Under the pieces are notes generated by a model, which worked only from the letters and a program-made list of their open reading frames with translations, searched no databases and was not told the origin of the DNA. This document shows, piece after piece, positions 35,112 through 45,800 of a stretch of 64,000 nucleotides of DNA. Every line of letters begins with the position of its first letter. Position 1 is the first letter of the stretch. Made by a program: the position numbers and the translations under genes. The stretch lies in NCBI RefSeq assembly GCF_003597395.2, contig NC_133773.1, forward strand, positions 121,187,645 through 121,251,644. Reading direction: 5' to 3'. This DNA comes from Chelonoidis abingdonii (Eukaryota > Chordata > Testudines > Testudinidae).

Positions 35112-35220
35112 CAGTGTTTTCAACCTTTATTCATTTGTGGACACCTAAAAAATTTTAAACAGAGGTGTGGACCTCTTTGGAAATCTTAGATATAGTCCGA
35201 CGACAGGTTGAGAACCACTG
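35112..35220. mobile_element. hAT-like MITE relic
   Basis: Inverted tips CAGTGTTTTCAACC on the left and GGTTGAGAACCACTG on the right, 109 bases apart, are the ends of a common hAT MITE family. The flanking 8-mers do not match, so the TSD is lost or the edges are eroded. Confidence 0.55.
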
Positions 35221-35301
35221 GGAATTGATCCTCAAAATGTCTTCTTTTTTTTCCCACTATTCACCTACGACCACAGACACGTGAGCCAGGGTGTACAAAA
35301 C

Positions 35302-35342
35302 TAAAAAAGAAAAGAAAAGAAAAAGAAAAAGAAAAGAAAAAA
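35302..35342. repeat. (AAAAG)n simple repeat
   Basis: A-rich run with regular G spacing, about 41 bases. Confidence 0.9.
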
Positions 35343-38300
35343 CTACTGTGCAATTAATATAGTAAAAAGGAACCAGCCAGTATTGGATAATCTCTGGTCT
35401 AAAACAGAGTCTTTAAAGCTATTTTTTTTTTCGGTCACTTGCAAACCTTTGGTCTCAGAGGGGACAAGGCTAGATGCAAGGTTGTGGGGAGTCTTTAAAA
35501 GGAGCCAGTCCAATTCAGTCCTAAAGCTTGTGTAAGGCTGAAACTGCATTTATATTCCCAAGGACTACTACAAAGCTAGATGATTATTTTTAACTCTTTT
35601 ATTTTTACCTTACTCGGTTAGTGTCTTATTTAAATCCCTTTGCTTTTCAATAAACATCCTCCAGCCACAGAAAATCAACCATCTGGAGTTGTGCAACTCC
35701 TTAAAGATAGCGTAATAGAGGTCAGATAAAGAGAGAAGTGGTGGGTGAAAGATTGGGAACAAAATGAGAAGAATGCAAACTCACATGGACTCTGGCCTGT
35801 AGGTAAGCAGGAAGGTAAAATAATACTCCGATATTTTGGGTCAGGTAAAATTTAGGGTTGATTACATTTAGCTTAAATATGCAATTTATTAAGTACTGCC
35901 CAGGGAGTGAATGGTTTTATGAATACTTTTCCTGCCTACAAAACCCCTTTGAAGAAGTTATGTCACAACAGGAAAGCTGGCTTTCAGCAGAAACTTGACA
36001 TTAAAGATATGATTTTAAAAGGCATCTTTGTGGTTTCAGAAAAGCTTCAGTTTTAAAGCAAGGTTTTCCAGGCATTTATTTTCTATTTTGAAGTGTCTGG
36101 AACCAGATTTTTTTCCTCCCAATATTTGACAGTGCGCAGAGTGGGCCAAATACTCCTCTTTTGCTTTTCTACAGCCAACGCTACTGGGATTAATCAGAGA
36201 AGAATGTGGACTAGTAATTTTTTGAATGATAGGCGAGGTTCTCGAGTGCTCTGCTTCTACTGCGCTCAGCAGAGAGGGAGGGCTGCCATGGACTCACTTA
36301 GGGCCCCAGTCCCAGCTTGATCCTACTCGGAGTTGTACCATCTGGCAACAGTCGCTCAGGGACTATCACATCATGACCACTCTCATCTTTCTTACCCCTC
36401 ACCAGACCTTATGTGCCCCATGCACTGAAGGCTGCAAGGAGGGAGATGTAGGAGCACAAAGGGAGCAGCGTAGATAGAGAAGCTAATCCCAAATATTTTA
36501 CTATGCATTCAGGATTATATGCTGATTATCACACTGCATTGATGATCGAGGGGTTAGCTGCTTCATAATGCAACAGACGGATAGGATAAATAAAAGACGG
36601 GAGCCTTGCAATCGTAAAGTGTCAGTGACCCACAACAGATGCATCCACACTGCTCCTATTTCTTTATAATGACCACGAAGAGCCTATTTGATTATTCTAT
36701 TGTCCTGGTAACCCCTGTAAGCATCCTAAAAGAATGCTAAGGAAGCATAACAGAGCAGTTTAAGGTTCAGTAATGGAATGGGTTGCTTTCCTCGACCCGA
36801 TTTGAAAAGAGAAATCAAACAGAAAAATATTTAAAATAAAATGAGTGGCCCCACTTTAATTAATCAAAAAAGTCGATGTAGAGTTAAGGCTCCTCTAGCT
36901 CTAATTACTCTGAGGTGTATGTATCCATTCAACTGACTGGCTTTCTATATGTACTGCAGCCTTACATTTGTAAAGAGACAACTTGCTGCCCTTTCAGGAA
37001 GCACAGCAAACGCAGGACATTACAGTAGGTGCACATTCTGTACTTTCTCGTGGAGACTTTGGGGTGTTTGTTTCTGCTTTGTTTTGTCATTCACACCGAA
37101 AGTATATGGTTGACCCTTGGGTGAATGTAGACTGATATTTTTACATTGAACACCACCTTACTGTATGTGTGCCCCTTTAAGTGTACTGACACTGCTCATG
37201 GAGTAAGGTGATCAGCACTGAGACCTAAATGAGTAACCCATATAATTCAATTGCTATAACCCTCATCCTTCTTTCCTCTCCTCACCCTGCTGTTCAACAC
37301 TCCCATTCTTTATGTCATATCTAAAATTTAGATTGTAAACTCTCTGGAATCCTAGCCCCGTTGAAGTCAATGGCAAAACTCATACTGACTTCAAAGGAGC
37401 CAAGATTTCATACCATCTCTTTTTTTGCCTTCTGCCAAAACATTAACATGCCTTTGAATACTATAAAATAAACAACAGCGATCCTTATTACTACATGCCT
37501 GGTTTGGATTTTAGGTTTTCTAACTTTGAACTGATGGCTGGTAATAGATATCATATGACCAGTATCCCAGATGAGAAATAGTACAGACATCTGCATATCT
37601 TGAGTAGAGCTAGATTCACCATTTGTCTTGCATTACTTAAGTACAACGTGGACTGGTGTTTTCGAATCTAAAAACCAAACCCTCAAGCACAGGAGGAAGA
37701 TACCCCTATTAGCTGGCACTGTTTATCAAGTTTTCAGGATGGATGAGCCTTGAATGGCCTGGATTTTGTTGATGCTAATCAGACCTTCAGCATCATTCCA
37801 ACATAGTTCTGTGCCTAAATCACCTAAAATAGTCACTCAGCTGTTTTTCTTGCAAGGCATTTTAAAATTAACTTGGATAAATTCAATTAATTTATGTTAT
37901 AAAACTGGTCCCTTGAGTTGAGAAGTCATCATTTTTAGTTAATATTACAGCATTAACATTTTATTCACTTACCATTTTTCCCTCATAAAAATAGGTCAGT
38001 GACTTAGAAGGAGTGAGAACAGATTTTCACATCTCAGTCTAGTCTATAAGCACATTTTAAATTCACTGACCCTGCATAATCCAGCTGGCATTTACCACAA
38101 GAAAAATATTATAAACATTGTAAAAGAGAAATATCGTTGGGAGGGAAATGCTGCAAATAATGATCTGTATCAGTGTGAAATCAAGAACACTGTGGATTGA
38201 AAAATATTGTTACCACAGGCAAGGCACAATTCAATTTGTGTTCATACTTCTCTCTCTCTGTACCGCTCAGAAGTGTTAGGCTCAAAGCCAGTAGGAGATC

Positions 38301-39611
38301 TACTTTGAACTCTTGTCAGGTTCCTCTGCAACACGTAAGGAAATGCATACATCTGCCACTGAAGGCAACTGAGATTGTTCCAAACAACAAATTACTTGCA
38401 TACTTATGCTTACAGTTTGTTTGGCAAGAAACCCATAAGGCCAGATTCTGCTTCCTCTTGTTCATGTGTCTGAGGGGATGGGGTGAGGACAGTGAAGAGA
38501 GTCCTCACATACATGTACACTTGGGCATCCTTGCCAGCGCAGCCCAATTCCCTCCTCATTACTATTCCTAAGAGCCCTTAGTAAAAGCACCTGGACAGTC
38601 AAAGCACAGCCAGCAGCGTGGACCCCAAAAGGGGAGAATGTGAGGGTAACAGCCTCACCTCCTTTCTGCACAGGCTGGTAGTTCAGAAAGCTGTGTCGTG
38701 GAGCGCACAATGCACTTTCAAAAAAGCAGCAGCAGCCACTCCTCAGCACCCATGAAGTGTTCTGCCTCCCTCTATTCTCTCCAGGGACAATGCCTTTGGG
38801 AAGTGCCACTGTTGCTACTAGGGACACAAGTTAGCACCTCAATTTTTATATTCCTCTCATACAAGACAGGGATTCTCTGAGACTAGCACCATGCTCACAA
38901 CAGAATGTTACCAGGCAGTCATTGTGTAGGGTCTCTGTAGCAGGCAGCAACTTGGAGCCAGCTTCTCCCAGCTGGCCCTTTAAAATACTCCTACTTAACT
39001 CTGCCCAGATTGGAAACAGTCTTTCAAAAAAACAAACAAAAAACCTTGAACAAAATCTTCACAAGCAAACGTCCCCTCTCCCCAGAATTCCTGCTGGGAG
39101 AGAGGCGTTCAATCCTCTTCCATATTTTTGGAGGCAGTCTCATAGTTCCATCTCATTCTGCCAGGCCTGAGAGTGGGAGAGGTTACCAGGCATCTCCTTT
39201 CCTTCTAGCACTTCTCTATTAAAAGGAAAGAGGCAGAGCTCCTTCCCAGAGCTACTCCTGATTGTCTGAGAAAAAGGGAAGCTCTGCCCCAAGAGGCTGG
39301 TGTGGGTGGTAACATGAACAGTAACCTGGGACTTTCCACTCACCAATTATTACCCAGGGCCAGTTCCTCTCTCTCAGCATCCATCTTTGTTGCTCCTTCA
39401 GCCTCTGTCTGTCCCAGTCCTTGAAGAACAGGGCAGTCTGGTCCCAGTGATTTCAGGCAAGTATACCCTGTAACAGTCTCCTACTTTTGATAAGAAAAAT
39501 AAACTGTATCCATCTTCATCTGAAAACCAAGGGCCAAAATCTGCCTTCAGATTTGTCACTAAATCAATAAGGATTTCATGCAAATATCCAAAGACAGGAT
39601 CTGGTGGGTAA
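35343..39611. other. Unassigned DNA
   Basis: No gene is recognised over ~4.3 kb. Frames at 36093-36477 and 38197-38880 overlap on both strands and have no family features. The hairpin at 37346-37410 is the only repeat noted. Confidence 0.45.
37346..37410. repeat. Short hairpin repeat
   Basis: ggaatcctagcc at the left corresponds to the complement of gagccaagatttca at the right, with inner 'gaagtcaa' / 'tgacttc'. Same family as 34828-34891. Confidence 0.5.
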
Positions 39612-39735
39612 CTAGAGTGACCAGATAGCAAGTGTGAAAAATCAGGACGAGGGTGGTGGGTAATAGGTTCCTATATAAGACAAAGCCCCAAATACTGAGA
39701 CTGTCCCTATGAAATCAGGACATCTGGTTACCTTA
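39612..39735. mobile_element. Short palindromic-ended MITE
   Basis: AGAGTGACCAGATAGC at the left end and 'acatctggttacctt' at the right end form inverted tips. The middle 'cctatataagacaaagcccc' belongs to a family I recognise as common in turtle DNA. Superfamily not certain; a TA-type target is possible. Confidence 0.65.
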
Positions 39736-40064
39736 TGAATAACTTGAGCACTGAACTCCATCTCAGCTTGCCCTGTCCATGTAAATCCAAGATATCCTCA
39801 TAAATGTGGTCTAATTTTTTTTCTTGAAGCCTAAATCAGTTCAATTTCATAGGAATTTAATCTCTTTTCTTTCATTAAAGATAAACTTTCATTGACTCCT
39901 TAATCTTTTGATTAAAGTGTGTTCTCTTTTACAAAAACAATTTGTCTAAAGAACATTTTCCTACATTTCATAAGCAAACACAAGCCTCAGTTTAGCTTTT
40001 TTCTTTGGAAGCACATATTGACTAGACTATGCTACAGCCAGTCTATAAAATGTCAGAACGGCAT

Positions 40065-40129
40065 GGGCCAATAGCCACTGAAGTCAGTAAGAATCTTTCC
40101 ATCAACTTCAATGGGCACTCTATTGGCCC
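40065..40129. repeat. Short hairpin repeat
   Basis: gggccaatag at the left pairs with ctattggccc at the right, with inner 'tgaagtc' / 'aacttca'. Confidence 0.5.
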
Positions 40130-40632
40130 TAATGTAGCAATTGAGGACAACATTCAAGAATAAATACATCTGTTTTTTAATGCCCTCTCTAGAGACTCTA
40201 GGGCCTGGATCTCTCTGCTTTCTGTTGGATTAATGCTAAATTTGCTCTACCCACCTCATCTGAAAAGAACATTCCTCCTTCAAAATGTATAGTCAATCCT
40301 TCTCAATAGTCTTGAGACACTAGAACTCACCATTATTACTGTCAAGGGAGGAAGTTTGGAAAACTCATTTCCTTTTGTGGCAGATTTCAATAGCTTCTCT
40401 TTTGGAAAAATTCAATGCCAATTTGTGATGGACCCTTTTACACTGATACACATATCACTGGCATAACATGGATAGCATGGCATTTTAATATGGCCATGGG
40501 GAGAAGAATCAGACTCTGTATCATCTTTTGCTTTTTGTCTGAATATACTACCCTGGAGTTGTAGCATTTTGTCTCTAAATATTTTTGTATTTGGATGTTA
40601 AAAACATTTTGCAGAAAGATTCAGGGAGAGAG

Positions 40633-40710
40633 ACTTTCAAAAGTGTCTTAAAAGATTTAGGAACACAATGGGATTTGTGCTCAGAAATTTCTTTGGTACT
40701 TTTGAAAAAT
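40633..40710. repeat. Short hairpin repeat
   Basis: actttcaaaagtg at the left pairs with ggtacttttgaaaaa at the right. It matches a known reptile fold-back pattern ('ttaggnncctaag' type), eroded. Confidence 0.5.
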
Positions 40711-41035
40711 CTCCCCCCTCATAAAATTAAATAGAAATGTGGGAAGATTGTTAGGCATTCTGTTTACAAGATAATTCCTGTTTCAACATCTCCACGGGCC
40801 TGGATAGCTTCAGACACAGAAGAACTTGTGTGTGTGTGCACGATGAAGGAGGGTAACTATTATTGCTTTTGTAATGTACCAAGTGGTCAACAAGGTGATG
40901 GTTTGACACTTATGGCGTATTAGAGAGACAAGGTGGGCGAGGTAATATCTTTTATTGGACCAACCTCTATTTATGAGATAGAAGTTTTCAAGCTTATATA
41001 AAAGCTCTTCTTCAGGTCTGGGAAATGTACTCAGA

Positions 41036-41100
41036 GGGTATGTCTACACTTCAGTTAAATACCTGTGGCTGGCCTGTGTCAGCTTATAATTGTTTGCTGA
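41036..41100. mobile_element. Fragment of the fold-back MITE family
   Basis: 'ggtatgtctacacttcagtt' and 'tggctggcctgtgtcagctt' match one half of the family at 33844-34120. It lies between the Penelope-like 3' terminus and its RT part, so it is a nested, truncated insertion. Confidence 0.5.
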
Positions 41101-41119
41101 AACCCCATATGGGATGGTA

Positions 41120-42125
41120 GGTGACAACTAGAGGTGTGCAGTCGGGGAGGGGGAGAGGGACTGTATCTGTATTGAAGCAGGTTCTCTTGAGGTATATGAG
41201 TGACTCATTCCATGATGTGATCTACTTTCTGGTGGAGTATCCTTGTTTGTGGAAGGCAGTTAAATGTGTAAGGTGTGTATCCCAGACTTTCTCCTCTGAG
41301 CATATTCTCTGATAGCTGAGTACCTAGCTGTAGATAACAGATGTTTTCGTGTCTGGGGTGGTTACTGCACCTGTGAAGGTAGATGTGTTGTTCCATGCGC
41401 TTCTTGTATATCTTGGTTTGTAGGGTTCCATTGTTGAAGCTGATCGTGGAGTCCAGGAAGTTGATGCTAGTGTGGAAATGTTCTAGAGAGAGTTTGATGG
41501 ATGGGTGGTGGTTGTTAAGTGGTGATGGAAATATCTGAGGGAGTTTAGGTCATCTGCCCAGCAGATGCAAATGTCATTGATGTACATCATTGGTTTCGTG
41601 GTGCAATTGTCCAGAAATTCCTCTTCAAGGTGACCTGTGAAGAGATTGGCATATTGGGAGCATTCCTAGTACCCATGGCTGTTCCCAGAGTTGGGACAAA
41701 ATCTTTGTTGTTGAATGTAAAATTATTATGATTGAGGATGAAATGGATGAGTTTGGGTGGATATCTGAGGGTTGTGTCTTCTTGATATTTGAGACAGGCA
41801 CAATGCTGTCATTGTGAGGGATGTTGGTATAAAGGGAGGTGAAAAACATGGTAGCAAGGATGGTGTTCTGAGACAGGCTGTTAATGCTGTTGAGTTTCCA
41901 GAGGAAGCTGGCCCTTTGTGTGGTGAGTAGTTTGAAGGTGGTTTCTGTGAGTCCTGATATTCCTTCAGGAAGGGTGGGATATGATGGGTCTGTCTGGATT
42001 CCCTTGCCTGTGTATCTTGGAAAGCATGTCGAAGGCCCCTGGGGTGAGTTCGTGGTGGATGAGGTTGTAGAATGTCTCTTGGAGTTGTTTGGAGAAGGAT
42101 TTGATGATATATCCTCAGATACAGT
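41120..42125 (-). pseudogene. Penelope-like reverse transcriptase, broken
   Basis: The protein would copy element RNA at nicked or open DNA ends; Penelope-like RTs are related to telomerase. On the minus strand the order is RT-like. Near 42000-42110 is a decayed lead (EDISSNPSP...). From 41990 to 41850 comes TLPEGISGLTETTFKLLTTQ, then FLWKLNSINSLSQNTILATM and TSLYTNIPHND (conserved RT block with the first catalytic region). Near 41700 is a G-A-PQYAN-LF-like block, near 41560 a degraded RY-DDIF region, near 41450 SINFLDSTISFNNGTLQTKI-YKK and near 41300 HPRHENICYLQLGTQLSENM. At least two frameshifts and stops divide it. The GIY-YIG part that should follow on the same strand is absent; instead a GIY-YIG unit lies on the opposite strand to the right. 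Confidence 0.8.
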
Positions 42126-42652
42126 AAACACCTTAAACACAACAAGCAATCTATTATCTATAGTCAGGCACTCAGATACCACAGAATATGTTCAAAGGAG
42201 AAAGTCTGGGATATACACTTGAATACAGTTAAAACCACCTTCCCCAAACAAGGCTACTCCATCAGAAAAGTAGGTCCACCATCATAGGACCTAATCACAT
42301 CAGCCACATTATCAGAGGCTCGTTCACCTGTACATCTACCAATGTGATATATGCCATCATGTGCCAGCAATGTCCCTCTGCCATGTACATTGACCAAACC
42401 GGACAGTCTCATAAAAAAATAAATGGAAACAAATCAGACGTCAAGAATTATAACATTCAAAAACCAGTTAGAGAACACTTCAATCACCCTGGTCACTCGA
42501 TTACAGACCTAAAAGTCGCAATATTACAACAAAAAAACTTCAAAAACAGACTCCAAAGAGAGACTGCTGAATTGGAATTAATTTGCAAAATGGACATCAT
42601 TAAATTAAGCTTGAATAAAGACTGGGAGTGGATGGCTCATTACACAAATTAA
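42126..42652 (+). pseudogene. Penelope-like RT tail plus GIY-YIG endonuclease domain
   Basis: The + strand first encodes the tail of RT (KHLKHNKQSIIYSQALRYHR, about 42126-42185). After a frameshift comes an open frame to the TAA at 42650-42652 (first ATG 42344). This frame carries the GIY-YIG nuclease module that nicks target DNA: YAIMCQQCPSAMYIDQTGQS, INGNKSDVKNYNIQKPVREH, FNHPGHSITDLKVAILQQ and the C-terminal RLQRETAELELICKMDII with DWEWMAHY. In the YIG core the usual Gly is Asp (YIDQT), and the helix that normally carries the catalytic Arg reads HKKINGNKS, so activity is doubtful. The C-x2-C pair just before the core fits the Penelope-specific CCHH/GIY-YIG version. About 100 residues are intact, a good length for this domain, but the RT part before it is lost. 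Confidence 0.85.
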
Positions 42653-42679
42653 AACTATTTCCCCATGTTTATTTCCCCC

Positions 42680-42699
42680 CCACACACACACACACACAC
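42680..42699. repeat. (CA)n microsatellite
   Basis: Ten CA units in the 3' UTR of the Penelope-like copy, next to a C run. Confidence 0.9.
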
Positions 42700-42800
42700 T
42701 GTTCCTCACAACTTCTTACCAATTGCTGCTAATGGACCATTTTGATTACCACTACAAAAAGTTTCTCTCTCTCCTGCTGGTATTAGCTTACCTTCTTTCT

Positions 42801-45800
42801 AGAGCATTACAAGTGTTAACCCTTTGAATGCCCCATGCCAAGAATTAATCTGTTATGAAGGATACTTTTAGGCACCTGAAGCAAAGTGAGGGTTAAACAT
42901 CATCATCCCTGGATCATTGTGTTTCTGAAAAGTTTCATGGTTTTTATTTGTATTTATCTGGATGATTTTGAGGTCAAATGGACATCAAACTAACTCACTC
43001 TAACTCAGAGACTATGTATAAATTTCAGAGTCTAGTTTAAGTTTCCATTATACCCAACCTCTGCAACTAATATAAAACTACTGGTAAAGAAGTGATACTA
43101 AAACCATTACACATTTCTAACTATAGCATAAACCTAACCTTGCAGCCCTGATGCAGGCGACAAGTCCCAATTTAGTCATTTGAACAAGTCATGTGAGTAA
43201 GGCTACAGGATCATTCTGCCACACTTACTTGCATGGACTAATACCTTGATCTGCAAACACTCTTATTGAAATCAATGAAACTATTTGTGGGGTAAGGTAG
43301 TATTCAGTGTGAGTAATGGTGGCAGGATATGGGGCTATATGAAATAGAAAAAGGAAAATTATATAAATATGACCAGAGTGAAGTACATCACCATCCTCTT
43401 GTACTATTGTTAATCTAACTATATTTTGGTATTGAAGTTGAAAATGGAATACACTGCAATACTGCTTTATTTGAGGTAAGTTATGCAATTATTTTTAAAG
43501 ATTCATGTAAACTAGAGATGCGCTTAAAGCTAAAGTCTGGATTCAAACCCTCACAAATTTGGGGAAATTCAGCTCTGGATCTGAATACTGCAGTTCAGGC
43601 CGACTCTTAAACAAAAACAATGACAGACTTCTGATCCATGATGCATTCACAACAGCTGAAAATCAATTTCACAGTGCTTTGGCAGTCTGGTGCAAACTTC
43701 ATTTAAGGTGACTTATTAATTATGTAAATTGAATACTTCCTAATATCACCCTACCATCTATAACAGACTCCCAAACAGATATTTACTTCAAAATTTAAAA
43801 AAAAAATGTATATGTTCGAGCATCTTCACATAAGCACTGATCGGGTGTTCCAATAATTTATCATATAAAATTAAATATCAATGAAAAATTCTTGGATTAT
43901 TATAAAATAGGGGTTCAATCCTCCAACCTTTGTGCACTCAAATTCCACTAAAGTCAGTAACTGTTTTGGATGTATAAGAAAGGCAGAATTGGGTCCCTTA
44001 GGGATATCACTGATTTTGTCTTTGTTGTATATTATATATACACAATTTCAAACAGGTCTTTAAAAAGAAAAACAAATTCTGCAATAGATCACCCCAGATA
44101 GTTTTATTTCTAGGTATTTGTGTATGTTACGGTAAGTATATGATTTTTCTTATTTCTTCAAGTTTAATGACGATCCAAAATGATGCGTTTACAAGAAAAA
44201 GAACTGGATTAAATAGTTATATTTTCTTAGTATCCATACACGGCTATAAATAGTCACAAACAGAGTCAAGCAGACTCAGAACTATATCCCATCCCCAGCA
44301 CGATCAAGAAAAAAAATCTGGTTGCTGCAATGCAATATCCTGGACAATGCATAGAAAGCTGTAAAATATATATTTTCAATTTTCAATTTTAGGTGAGCAA
44401 ATCCAAGATGATAAACAGGTTACAGCTGTTTATCTGCCACACAAGTGAGCTGCCACTGTCTTTATACTGACAGCTTATCAATGCCATCTTCAGTTTCTTT
44501 CAAGTGTTCTATCTTATGGCTTCTGCATTAGATGACAGTTGCCTACTAGAATTCAAATGCTTATCTGGTAGCACTGTTTTTCATTTCATAGCAGTTTAGG
44601 ATGCTGCAGATTATCACTTTCACTGAATTCAAAATTAAGAACATTAATTTTTCTAATAAATGTTAATATTAAGTTACATTGTAGACATGAAAAAGGAATG
44701 AGTCAAGATATAGTTTTATATTAAAACCAAGTACAAACACTCCCATTATAAGAAGGAAATTTCTTTAACAAATTAACAAATTGTTAATTTCTTTAACAAA
44801 TTGTTGATGTTTCACCCCAGTTTATTACAGCAGGGTTCTCGAAGAGAGCTGGGTTGCTTGCTCTAGCTGGTTTTGCTCATGAAGTTTAAGAAGGAAGTGC
44901 ATTAAGCTATCTGCATGCATGTGCACGCGTGTTAATATAGCACTTATATGGGCTCTTCAAACAAAAACAAAAAAGTAGGACAAAATTTGGGTCTGCCATT
45001 TAAGTACACAGGAAATTTGACTGCAGTCCACTAAAGTACTGCAGATCACTATGAATCCAGCTCACATAGGTAGTAAGAGAAAGTTACTACCCACTGAAGA
45101 CTTAAGTCAGTCAAATGGTAATCTCAGCTCACTTTGTAGTGGACGAGCGTCCACGTAATTAAAACCACTTGGCAGTCTTGCTGGCAACCATCAGAGGCAA
45201 CAGACTGAAGGGACGTAGAGACTAAGCTACCCACTCACCTCCAGAAGAGATCTCTTCAGAACAGAGTTGAGACACATTGGCAGGACAGCGTGGGGAAGCC
45301 TGCATTGCTGCTGCCCATGCTATACCTGTCCTGTGGAGAAATAGAGGACTTCAATTTCCAGGGCTGTCAGTCCAGCACTTTTCACATTAGAAGTGTCGGA
45401 AAAAAGAAGAGCCTCAATGCCCAATTCACAGTTATTGGGTACTATAAAAAGCCCCCCTTCCTTTTAACGATTGTGGCCAATTTCATGTCTTCAATGGAGT
45501 TTCATTTGCTTATCCTAGCAATGAGTTTGATCCTTGTTTTGTGAATTTCTGCTGCTCTTGCTGCATCTGCCCAATACTTATAGCAAACTTAACAACTAAA
45601 GAACTAGAATATGCAGTACGAAAGGAAATTAAATTCTGTGGAAAATAATCTTTCAACCCCAAAGTGGACAAGCACTCACCAAGGTCCAATATCTTAGCCT
45701 TGCAAAAATTCATAGATGTTCAGAACGTACAAAGATATTGTCTTCACTCTGGATTTTCCCGTACTCTGGTGTTTATTTCAAAGCAAATTTCTCTCTTTTG

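Larger units (their letters stand above)
39736..40911. other. Unassigned DNA with two hairpin repeats
   Basis: No gene is recognised. Hairpins lie at 40065-40129 and 40633-40710. Confidence 0.5.
40912..42800. mobile_element. Penelope-like element in head-to-head, inverted form
   Basis: The left part (40912 to about 42125) is in minus orientation. It holds the element 3' terminus (gagagacaaggtgggcgagg near 40923, cttcttcaggtctgggaaat near 41009), a small MITE fragment (41036-41100) and RT coding text. The right part (about 42126-42800) is in plus orientation. It holds the end of RT, the GIY-YIG domain and 3' UTR ('aaaactatttccccatgttt', a CA run, 'tttgattaccactacaaaaa'). The halves meet back to back near 42125, where both show the same RT region ('aaacacaacaagcaatctat' on + and its relative near 41290 on -). 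The 3' UTRs differ between the halves, so two subfamilies may be joined. Flanking TSD not found. Confidence 0.78.

Noticed and set aside
38197..38827. 124- and 121-codon frames on opposite strands
   Set aside because: Mutually overlapping, without domains; no sign that either is an exon.
45290..45544. 84-codon + frame with hydrophobic C terminus
   Set aside because: Hydrophobic tail alone is weak evidence; no family match and no conserved start context.
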